Source: an uncultured Eubacteriales bacterium (GTDB lineage: Bacteria > Bacillota > Clostridia > Christensenellales > Borkfalkiaceae). Taken from it: a stretch of DNA of 8,782 bases. The stretch's first letter is position 1. Every line of letters begins with the position of its first letter. The DNA lies in contig CADBSX010000224.1 of NCBI GenBank assembly GCA_902797515.1, positions 1 through 8,782 on the forward strand. The letters run 5' to 3'. A program made the translations under genes and the position numbers. Positions 1 through 5,419 of the stretch are shown one piece after another. The notes under the pieces were generated by a model that did not search any database, was not told the DNA's origin, and was given only the letters and a program-made list of their open reading frames with translations.

Positions 1-2
1 AG

Positions 3-35
3 GGCATTGCTCTTATATAACGTAAGAGCAATGCC
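3..35. repeat. Perfect 13-bp inverted repeat (hairpin), possible leftward terminator
   Basis: GGCATTGCTCTTA at 3-15 is exactly complementary in reverse to TAAGAGCAATGCC at 23-35, with a 7-nt loop. On the plus strand it is followed by GAAAAGCC, with no T-run, so it is not a standard terminator for a rightward transcript. A T-run serving a leftward transcript would lie before position 1 and cannot be checked. It could also be an RNA hairpin at the end of an upstream gene or part of a dispersed repeat. Confidence 0.5.
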
Positions 36-108
36 GAAAAGCCTTGTTTCGACGAGGTGGAAGGGTTCTCGTTTCTGAACCTTAAAAACGTCGCTTAACT
101 TTATTTTT

Positions 109-271
109 GTCATTTCGAGCGAAGTGAAACGGAGCCGAGAAATCTCGGAGTTCAGAACGAGCAAGAAAAAGTATGAACGCTGAAAAACCGTTTTTTATGT
201 TCCGTATTCTTTCAAGGCGTTATCTGTACACAGAGATCTCTCGACGCGGCTGTCGCCTTGCTCGAGATGAC
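109..271. repeat. Inverted pair of ~39-bp dispersed-repeat-like units (MITE/REP-like)
   Basis: The left unit (109-146) begins GTCATTTCGAGCGAAGTGAA and ends CGAGAAATCTC. The reverse complement of the right unit (233-271) begins GTCATCTCGAGCAAGGCGAC and ends CGAGAGATCTC. The two units are clearly related but diverged, and they face each other across about 86 bp. The left unit also includes a small palindrome, CCGAGA-AA-TCTCGG (135-148). Sequences starting GTCATTTCGAGC and ending GAGAAATCTC are, from general knowledge, common intergenic repeats in many bacterial genomes. No transposase is encoded, so this would be a non-autonomous or REP-type element. The right end abuts a TATAAT hexamer at 274-279. 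Confidence 0.6.
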
Positions 272-273
272 GG

Positions 274-309
274 TATAATCAAAAACGAAATAAAATCTTA
301 CTATATAAA
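274..309 (+). promoter_or_regulatory. Possible -10 elements upstream of the PHP gene
   Basis: TATAAT at 274-279 matches the sigma-A -10 consensus exactly, and TATAAA at 304-309 is a second candidate. Neither has a recognisable -35 at 16-18 bp (the upstream hexamers are TGTCGC and AAAAAC). Use of the first would give a leader of roughly 30 nt. Use of the second would start transcription at about 316-318, on the PHP start codon. The first lies directly next to the right repeat unit, which may therefore sit in or supply the promoter. Confidence 0.3.
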
Positions 310-317
310 CCGACGTT

Positions 318-1013
318 ATGAAAATAGATCCGCATATACACTCTTCGGGCATAAGCCTTTGCAGCCGTATGACCGTCGAAGAGTTGATCGATATGAAAAG
401 AGAGCAGGGCTACGACGGCGCTATACTTACCAACCACTGCCAGCAGTGGTATCCGAGCGTTAAAGATCCGAAGAAATGGGCGGAAGATTTTATCGCCGAG
501 TACGAACGAGGAAAAAGATACGCCGACGAGTTCGGTTTCAGGTTCTTTTTAGGGATAGAGGTAACTTTGACCGAGCCCGCTTACGCCGATTATCTTCTTT
601 ACGGCGTAACGCCCGAATTTTTGAGAAAAACCGCTTGTCTTTGCGGGAAGAGCCAAAAAGAACTGTATAGTATTTGCAGGGAAAACGGCGTTTTTTTGGT
701 ACAGGCGCATCCGATAAGAGACGAGCAGACTTTCAAAGATCCCGCATACCTCGACGGCGTGGAGATAAATTGCACTGAAAGGGATTACGCCGTATGGGAA
801 AAAGTCGCGGCGTTCGCGGCTGAAAACGGGCTCACGCTTACTTGCGGGAGCGATACGCATTATCCGGAGGCGGCGAAACGGCTCGGCGGCATGATCGTGC
901 CGGACGAAATAGAAAACGCGGTCGATTTCGCGGAATATTTAAGAAATTGCGATCAGACGGAATTATATCTGACCGAAGGGATAAAGGTGTTTAAAAACAG
1001 TGGGAAATCATAA
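318..1013 (+). CDS. PHP-domain metal-dependent phosphoesterase
   Basis: This 231-residue soluble protein is a stand-alone PHP domain, a TIM-barrel-like fold binding up to three metal ions and hydrolysing phosphoesters; members include histidinol phosphatase, nucleotide phosphatases and polymerase-associated domains. The metal ligands appear in the usual order: HIH near the N-terminus (H6, H8), TNH (H40), GIEVTL (E81), AHP (H131) and GSDTH (D179, H181). It therefore looks complete and probably active. The ATG at 318 is chosen because the first HxH lies at residues 6-8 and no upstream start is in frame. No Shine-Dalgarno sequence precedes it (the upstream bases are CCGACGTT). Its end overlaps the hydrogenase start by 14 nt, so the two are probably co-translated. 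The substrate is unknown. Histidinol phosphatase is possible, but no his genes are nearby and the hydrogenase partner points elsewhere. Confidence 0.9.
   Translation: MKIDPHIHSSGISLCSRMTVEELIDMKREQGYDGAILTNHCQQWYPSVKDPKKWAEDFIAEYERGKRYADEFGFRFFLGIEVTLTEPAYADYLLYGVTPEFLRKTACLCGKSQKELYSICRENGVFLVQAHPIRDEQTFKDPAYLDGVEINCTERDYAVWEKVAAFAAENGLTLTCGSDTHYPEAAKRLGGMIVPDEIENAVDFAEYLRNCDQTELYLTEGIKVFKNSGKS
976..1002 (+). promoter_or_regulatory. Ribosome binding site deciding the GTG start of the hydrogenase
   Basis: AAAGGTG at about 983-989, inside the last codons of the PHP gene, is a strong Shine-Dalgarno match ending 10 nt before the GTG at 1000-1002. An in-frame TAA at 982-984 rules out an earlier start, and the next residues (MGNHKFDTKVQVLKYKVLKE) read like the N-terminus of this hydrogenase family. 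GTG at 1000 is therefore the only sensible start upstream of the conserved N-terminal region. Confidence 0.75.
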
Positions 1014-2412
1014 GTTCGATACGAAAGTACAGGTGCTGAAATATAAAGTACTGAAAGAAGTCGCCCGCCTCGCGTGGAAAGGTCAACTTCTCGAAAACAT
1101 AACCGAAATACCACAGAAGATCGCACCGGGGAAAGTTCCGACCATGCGTTGCTGCGTATATAAGGAACGGGCGATCCTCAGCGAGAGAGTGAAGTACGCC
1201 GTCGGCGGCAACAGATTCAACAAGAAAGTAATTCAGGTTATAGATATCGCCTGCGACGACTGTCCGACGGGCGGATACGAAGTGACTTCGGCGTGCAGGG
1301 GCTGTCTTGCTCACAGGTGCTACGAGGCTTGCAAAATGAACGCGATATCTTTCGGAAGGGATCAGAAAGCGTACATAGACAAGACCAAATGCGTGGAGTG
1401 CGGCGCGTGCGCGAAAGCCTGTCAGTACAACGCGATAAACAATTACAAACGCCCGTGCGAAACGAGTTGCAAGGTAAAAGCGATATCTATGGGCGAGAAC
1501 AAAGAGGCGACGATAGACTACGAGAAGTGCGTTTCTTGCGGCGCGTGTGTTTACGCGTGTCCTTTCGGGGCTATAACGGACAGATCGTATATCCTCGACG
1601 TTATAGATATGCTTACGAACAAAAAATCGAAAGTTTACGCGCTCGTCGCGCCGTCGATAGCGAGTCAGTTCTCTTACGCTAAGTTGGGGCAGGTAATGAC
1701 CGCGATAAAAAGTCTCGGTTTCGACGAAATAGAAGAGGTCGCGCTCGGCGCGGATATGGTCGCGGAAAAAGAGGCGGCAGAGATCGAAGAAAAGGGATTT
1801 ATGACTTCTTCGTGCTGTCCCGCGTTCGTGAGTTTCGTCGAAAAGAATTTCCCGACGATGAAAGACAAAATATCTCACAATCTTTCCCCTGCGGGAACGA
1901 TAGCGAGATACGTAAAGGAAAGAGATCCTTCCGCTAAAACGGTATTTATCGGACCTTGCACAGCCAAAAAATTCGAGTTCCAGCGCGAAGAATACGCGGG
2001 CACGATAGACAGCGTCATCACGTTTGAGGAATTGCAGGCGCTTATCGACAGCAAGGATATAGAAGTCAACGACCTTCCCGAAACGGAAGTGGACGACGCG
2101 TCCTATTTCGGCAGGATATTCGCGAGGAGCGGCGGAGTTTCCGAGGCAGTCGGACAGGCTTTGAAAGAGAGAAATTCCGATTTTGAAGTAAAGCCCGTCG
2201 CTTGCAGCGGAATAGAGGAGTGCAAAGTCGCGCTCATGCGCGCGACGAGAGGCATCCTTCAAGGCAACTTTATAGAGGGCATGGCTTGCGTCGGAGGATG
2301 CATAGGCGGCGCGGGCTGTCTCACTCACGGCGAAAAGAATAAAACTGAGGCTGACAAGTACGGCGCGAGCGCGACGGCGAAGAGCATATCCGATGCGTTA
2401 GCCGACAAATAA
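1000..2412 (+). CDS. [FeFe] hydrogenase, group B type, multi-[4Fe-4S]
   Basis: This 470-residue cytoplasmic iron-sulfur protein should catalyse reversible H2 oxidation/proton reduction at an H-cluster, exchanging electrons with ferredoxin or an unknown partner. The N-terminal part is cysteine-rich: C99, C102, C107 and C111, then ferredoxin-like CxxCxxCxxxC motifs at C131-C141 and C177-C187, plus C85/C88 and C153/C157. The catalytic domain follows. L1 is TSSCCP (C272 in the proton-relay position, C273 an H-cluster ligand), L2 is GPCTAKKFE (C320), and L3 is GMACVGGC (C430, C434). The ACSGIEECK segment (C402, C408) and Gly in place of Met before the L2 cysteine fit, from memory, the group B subfamily rather than classical HydA (group A). 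The physiological role of group B enzymes is poorly known. No HydEFG maturases lie in the window. It is co-transcribed with, and overlaps, the PHP gene, and ends at a strong terminator. Confidence 0.92.
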   Translation: MGNHKFDTKVQVLKYKVLKEVARLAWKGQLLENITEIPQKIAPGKVPTMRCCVYKERAILSERVKYAVGGNRFNKKVIQVIDIACDDCPTGGYEVTSACRGCLAHRCYEACKMNAISFGRDQKAYIDKTKCVECGACAKACQYNAINNYKRPCETSCKVKAISMGENKEATIDYEKCVSCGACVYACPFGAITDRSYILDVIDMLTNKKSKVYALVAPSIASQFSYAKLGQVMTAIKSLGFDEIEEVALGADMVAEKEAAEIEEKGFMTSSCCPAFVSFVEKNFPTMKDKISHNLSPAGTIARYVKERDPSAKTVFIGPCTAKKFEFQREEYAGTIDSVITFEELQALIDSKDIEVNDLPETEVDDASYFGRIFARSGGVSEAVGQALKERNSDFEVKPVACSGIEECKVALMRATRGILQGNFIEGMACVGGCIGGAGCLTHGEKNKTEADKYGASATAKSISDALADK

Positions 2413-2429
2413 GATAAAAAAACAAAAAA

Positions 2430-2468
2430 GCGCGGGGCAAGCGTGATCGCTTGCCCCGCGCGGTTTTT
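2430..2468. terminator. Bidirectional intrinsic terminator between convergent genes
   Basis: A perfect 14-bp GC-rich stem (2430-2443 with 2448-2461, loop TGAT) is followed on the plus strand by GG and five T (2464-2468). On the minus strand it is followed by the complement of an A-rich run (2416-2429), which gives T-runs. It should stop the rightward hydrogenase transcript and the leftward DUF975 transcript. The DUF975 stop codon is only 8 nt beyond the T-run. Confidence 0.92.
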
Positions 2469-2476
2469 ATACCGAA

Positions 2477-3085
2477 TTATTCGTTTACGTCTTTGACGGT
2501 AACGTTTTCGGTGAGTTCCTTATAGAAGTTCGCGCGGGCGGTAAGCCTGTAAGCGTCCACCCAGAGAACGCCGACGCCTAAACACAGCGAGCCGACTATG
2601 TACCAGCCGATGAAACTCAAATCGAGAAGAAAGAGTTTCATTTTATGCCCGTGCATAATGCGGCGGCTCTCGTCGAGACAGTATTTCCAGTCCTTATTTT
2701 CCGATTCCTGCTGAATAAACGCCGACATCGAATAGGAATAACTCTTTACTATCCCGGGAATAATAAAGAGAAACGTCCAGAGCGCTATGAATATCGTCTT
2801 TAAAAGTCCGAGAAGAAGAGTGTTTGAAAAATCTTCTTTGAACGCGACGAAAAGATCGCCGAGTTCAACGTTCTTACCTTCTTTTACGAAGGCGTAAAGT
2901 ATTCTCGAAAGCCCGTATTCGAGCGGACCGGTAAGAATAATTATACCGATAAGCGTATAACTCGCGACGCCCGATATAAGTCCGCAGATAAGCGACGCGA
3001 GAAGTACCATAAGCCACGCCTCGGCAAAAAGACTTCCGCCGAGTTGTTCGCGGGATCTCGCCCGCAGTTCTTTGTTTTTCGACAT
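2477..3085 (-). CDS. DUF975 family integral membrane protein
   Basis: This 202-residue membrane protein matches DUF975, a family common in Firmicutes with no established function. Visible family features are the hydrophobic stretch at about 23-52, a second at about 88-112 ending in IIPGIVKSYSYSM, the conserved SRRIMHGHK block (140-148) followed by LFLLDLSFIGW (151-161), and a third hydrophobic segment up to about 176 with VGVLWVDAYR. The start is fixed by an excellent ribosome binding site, AAAGAGGTGG (complement of 3090-3099), 4 nt before the ATG. It is a single-gene unit with its own promoter, divergent from the TetR operon and convergent with the hydrogenase. Nothing in the sequence ties it functionally to either neighbour. 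Confidence 0.88.
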   Translation of the reverse strand: MSKNKELRARSREQLGGSLFAEAWLMVLLASLICGLISGVASYTLIGIIILTGPLEYGLSRILYAFVKEGKNVELGDLFVAFKEDFSNTLLLGLLKTIFIALWTFLFIIPGIVKSYSYSMSAFIQQESENKDWKYCLDESRRIMHGHKMKLFLLDLSFIGWYIVGSLCLGVGVLWVDAYRLTARANFYKELTENVTVKDVNE

Positions 3086-3106
3086 ATTGCCACCTCTTTT
3101 TCTTCA

Positions 3107-3135
3107 ATTATATAACATATAAAAAATTTTCGCAA
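3107..3135 (-). promoter_or_regulatory. Promoter of the DUF975 gene
   Basis: Reading the minus strand, TTGCGA (complement of 3130-3135) is followed after exactly 17 bp by TATAAT (complement of 3107-3112), a good sigma-A-type promoter. Transcription should start near 3100, very close to the ribosome binding site, giving a leader of only about 15 nt. The -35 lies inside one arm of the inverted repeat at 3126-3152. Confidence 0.8.
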
Positions 3136-3152
3136 CTTTTTTTTGCGAAAAT
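3126..3152. repeat. 10-bp inverted repeat overlapping the DUF975 -35, possible operator
   Basis: ATTTTCGCAA (3126-3135) and TTGCGAAAAT (3143-3152) are perfect reverse complements separated by 7 bp (CTTTTTT). The repeat lies between two divergent promoters and includes the -35 hexamer of the leftward one, so it could be a protein-binding site controlling DUF975. It differs in sequence from the TetR operator candidates further right. It is unlikely to be a terminator because no transcript is expected to cross it in a useful direction. Confidence 0.45.
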
Positions 3153-3163
3153 GCGTAAAACGG

Positions 3164-3192
3164 TTGACAATAAAATAAAAATGTATTAAAGT
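3164..3192 (+). promoter_or_regulatory. Promoter of the TetR/alpha-galactoside operon
   Basis: A consensus -35, TTGACA (3164-3169), is followed after 17 bp by TAAAGT (3187-3192), a moderate -10 matching 4 of 6 bases. The predicted start of transcription, about 3199, falls inside the first operator palindrome, which suits repression by steric blocking. No other good promoter is seen before the symporter gene, so this probably drives all four genes. Confidence 0.72.
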
Positions 3193-3193
3193 A

Positions 3194-3212
3194 TTGATAG
3201 ATAAACTATCAT
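3194..3212. promoter_or_regulatory. TetR operator candidate 1
   Basis: TTGATAG-ATAAA-CTATCAT is a 19-bp palindrome with 7-bp half-sites and a single outer mismatch. It begins 1 bp after the -10 hexamer and covers the predicted transcription start. Its length and symmetry fit a TetR-family dimer site, and it lies directly upstream of a tetR-type gene. Binding by that protein is inferred, not shown. Confidence 0.75.
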
Positions 3213-3213
3213 T

Positions 3214-3232
3214 TTGAGAGTTTGTCTATCAA
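3214..3232. promoter_or_regulatory. TetR operator candidate 2
   Basis: TTGAGAG-TTTGT-CTATCAA is a second 19-bp palindrome with the same half-site as candidate 1 (TTGATAG/CTATCAA) and one mismatch. Its centre (3223) is exactly 20 bp from that of candidate 1 (3203), about two helical turns, so two bound dimers would sit on the same face of the DNA. It lies in the untranslated leader just upstream of the ribosome binding site. Confidence 0.72.
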
Positions 3233-3256
3233 AATTAAAAAAGGGGGGACGGAAAC

Positions 3257-3886
3257 ATGACTGTGAAAGACGCTAAACTTTCGTTTATCGTAGGCGTTGC
3301 GCTCGATCTTTTTCTCGAAAGGTCGGTAAACGAAGTCACGGTAAAAGACATCGCGCTTTCGGCGGGCATGGGCGAGGCGACGATATACAGACATTTCGCG
3401 AATAAGAAAAACGTCGTCGTCGCGGCGGCGGAGAAGTTGCAGAAAAGCGTATTCGACGCTTATTTTAAAGAGATAAGCGGAAAAAACGGATACGAAAAGA
3501 TCTGCGACTTCTTTTCTATTTACGTCCGCGTGTTTTCCGGACGTCCCTCGTATTTCAGATTCGTAAACGAATTCGATTCGTTCATGATATCGGAAGGGAA
3601 GGCGACGGAAGAATATTCTTCGGGAATAGATTTGTTCAAAAGCGTGTTTTTATCGGCTTACGCGGAAGGTCTTAAAGACGGCAGCGTAAGGAAGATAGAA
3701 GATCCCGAAACGTTTTACTACGGAACCGGGCACGCGATGCTCGAACTCTGTAAAAAATTGTCGATAGGCGAAAAGATAGTAAGGCAGGACGAAACGACCG
3801 ACGCGGTCGCGGAGATAAGCGGGCTGAAAGACGTAATACTCTTTTATCTCGCGCCCCGAACGCCTGAATCGGGAAAAATAAAATAA
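3257..3886 (+). CDS. TetR-family transcriptional regulator
   Basis: This 209-residue regulator has an N-terminal TetR-type DNA-binding domain: helices from about residue 8, then the helix-turn-helix in TVKDIALSAGMGEATIYRHF (28-47) followed by ANKKNVV. Residues from about 60 on form the variable all-helical ligand-binding and dimerisation domain, which gives no clue to the inducer. The ATG is preceded by a purine-rich AAGGGGGGAC (3241-3250) that serves as the ribosome binding site. It is the first gene of the sugar operon, 47 nt before the symporter, and lies behind two operator candidates. The most likely role is autorepression and repression of the downstream uptake and hydrolysis genes, released by an alpha-galactoside or a product of it. 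TetR repressors are less usual than LacI or AraC types for sugar operons but are known beside GPH transporters. Confidence 0.9.
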   Translation: MTVKDAKLSFIVGVALDLFLERSVNEVTVKDIALSAGMGEATIYRHFANKKNVVVAAAEKLQKSVFDAYFKEISGKNGYEKICDFFSIYVRVFSGRPSYFRFVNEFDSFMISEGKATEEYSSGIDLFKSVFLSAYAEGLKDGSVRKIEDPETFYYGTGHAMLELCKKLSIGEKIVRQDETTDAVAEISGLKDVILFYLAPRTPESGKIK

Positions 3887-3933
3887 GGGAGAAGCGGCGG
3901 TAATTCAGGCTTATCGGCGCGAAAAAAGGCAAA

Positions 3934-5418
3934 ATGAAAAGACTTTCAAAAAAGCAAATGTGGATATTTGCGATAGGTCAACTCGGTTGGTCCACTTTAA
4001 GCGGCATAATAAGCGCGTGGCTCGTCACGTTCTATCTGCCGACGCAGGAAGACCTTTCCTCTAACGGGGCTATACAATATATAACCCCCGGGCTCATAAT
4101 CGGCGGATTTCTTACGATCCTCGGACTTATAACCGCGCTTTCGAGAGTGTTCGACGCGGTGACCGATCCGCTTATCGCGTCTCTTTCCGACAGAAGTAAG
4201 AACAAGCGCGGCAGAAGAATACCGTTCATGCAGTACGCGGCTATTCCTCTCGCTGTGGTCACCGTTCTTCTCTTCCTCGCGCCCGTAAACGAAATAAGCG
4301 GGATAAACGTCGCGTGGATATCGGTGTTCATCGTTCTGTTCTACCTGTTTATGACTATGTATTGCACGCCGTATAACGCGCTCATTTCCGAATTCGGAAA
4401 GACGCAGGACGACAGGATGTTCATTTCTACGGCGATATCGCTCACGTACTTTGCGGGAACTCTTCTCGCCTACACGCCGTTCGTGTTCGCGGGAATACTT
4501 CGCGGCGGAGTGGGATTCGCGTGGAGTTACAGGATATGCTTTATCGTCCTCGCGGTCATAGCGGCGGTGTGTATGCTCATACCTACGTTCTTCCTCAACG
4601 AAAAGGAATTCGTCGATGCCGCGCCCTCGAACGCCAATATGTTCAAATCTCTCGGCGCGACCTTCAAAAACGGCGATTTCCGCACTTTCGTATTCTCGGA
4701 TATAATGTATTGGGTGGGACTTACTCTTTTCCAGACGGGACTTCCTTTCTTCGTAAAGGTTTCGATGCATATCGACGAGTCGTTCACCATGTACTTCCTC
4801 GGCGGCATGACGGTGCTTTCGGCGGCGTTCTATCCGATAGTGTCGAAACTCGTTAAGAAATACGGCAAGAAGAAACTCACGATAGTCGGATTTTTAGGGC
4901 TTGCCCTCGCCTACGTAATAGCGGCGCTGATCGGCGTGCTCGGAACGGCTGAAAATCCCGGACTTCTGGGAATAGGTTTCATCCCCGGCGTCGTGTTCGG
5001 CGTTCTTATCTGCGTTATAGCGGCTTTCCCGATGGCTCTTCTCGGCATCATCCCGCAGTCGATAGTCGCGGACGTCGCGGAGGCGGAAGGCATAACGACG
5101 GGCGAAAACAGAGAAGGCATGTTCTTCGCGGCGAGGACTTTCGCTATGAAATTCGGACAGTCTCTCGCGATGCTCGCTTTCACTTCGCTGGCGATCATCG
5201 GCACTACGCAGAACACTTCCGCAAACGATATAACGGCGTCAACTCTCGGCATGACGATAGTAGGCATAGTCGCCGTCGCGTTCTGCGTGCTCGGCGCGGT
5301 GATACTTATGTTCTATAACGAAAAGAAAGTTATGAAAACCATAGAGAAAAAGCCCGAAACCGACGCGGAACAGGTAAACGCGGATAACGCCGAAGAAGGA
5401 CCTGTCGAGGCGGAATAA
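3934..5418 (+). CDS. GPH-family (MelB-like) sugar:cation symporter
   Basis: This 494-residue membrane protein of about 12 hydrophobic segments belongs to the glycoside-pentoside-hexuronide:cation symporter family of the major facilitator superfamily. The signature RVFDAVTDPLIASLSDRS (71-88) with the following KRGRRIPFM (91-99) is diagnostic. D74 and D78 correspond to the paired cation-site aspartates D55/D59 of E. coli MelB. The position of MelB D124 appears to be C144 (TMYCTPYNAL), so the coupling ion may differ; this alignment is by eye. A polar insertion (about 36-52) follows the first membrane segment, and the last ~23 residues are a hydrophilic acidic tail. The ATG follows AAAAAAGG with 4 nt spacing. 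One nucleotide separates its stop from the GH36 start, so the transported sugar is most likely an alpha-galactoside such as melibiose, raffinose or a glycosyl glycerol. Confidence 0.93.
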   Translation: MKRLSKKQMWIFAIGQLGWSTLSGIISAWLVTFYLPTQEDLSSNGAIQYITPGLIIGGFLTILGLITALSRVFDAVTDPLIASLSDRSKNKRGRRIPFMQYAAIPLAVVTVLLFLAPVNEISGINVAWISVFIVLFYLFMTMYCTPYNALISEFGKTQDDRMFISTAISLTYFAGTLLAYTPFVFAGILRGGVGFAWSYRICFIVLAVIAAVCMLIPTFFLNEKEFVDAAPSNANMFKSLGATFKNGDFRTFVFSDIMYWVGLTLFQTGLPFFVKVSMHIDESFTMYFLGGMTVLSAAFYPIVSKLVKKYGKKKLTIVGFLGLALAYVIAALIGVLGTAENPGLLGIGFIPGVVFGVLICVIAAFPMALLGIIPQSIVADVAEAEGITTGENREGMFFAARTFAMKFGQSLAMLAFTSLAIIGTTQNTSANDITASTLGMTIVGIVAVAFCVLGAVILMFYNEKKVMKTIEKKPETDAEQVNADNAEEGPVEAE

Positions 5419-5419
5419 T

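Larger units (their letters stand above)
1..317. other. Upstream gene-poor stretch with hairpin and repeat pair
   Basis: I see no convincing coding sequence here. The only open frame of note starts at 173 and runs into the PHP gene in another frame; it has no recognisable protein features and a composition typical of out-of-frame translation. The stretch contains a perfect hairpin at 3-35, a short imperfect inverted repeat around 64-81, an inverted pair of ~39-bp repeat units at 109-271, and AT-rich promoter-like sequence at 272-317 before the PHP start codon. The gene to the left of the window cannot be seen. Confidence 0.6.

Noticed and set aside
10..18. 9-nt CTCTTATAT shared with positions 8609-8617
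   Set aside because: Too short and AT-rich to exceed chance, and the flanks do not match.
173..463. 96-codon open frame upstream of and overlapping the PHP gene
   Set aside because: It starts inside the repeat pair, runs out of frame through the PHP gene, and has low-quality Arg/Tyr-rich content with no ribosome binding site.
991..2328. 445-codon minus-strand open frame antisense to the hydrogenase
   Set aside because: The plus strand encodes a full [FeFe] hydrogenase with all H-cluster motifs. The antisense translation is Arg/Tyr/Phe-rich with no recognisable domain, and is open because TTA, CTA and TCA codons are rare in the real gene.
3126..3152. Inverted repeat read as a terminator
   Set aside because: It lies between divergent promoters, where no transcript is expected to need ending, and overlaps a -35 element; a binding site is more plausible.
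3997..4770. 257-codon minus-strand open frame within the symporter gene
   Set aside because: It is antisense to a clear GPH transporter; its composition is dominated by Arg, Glu and Tyr and it has no domain, promoter or ribosome binding site.
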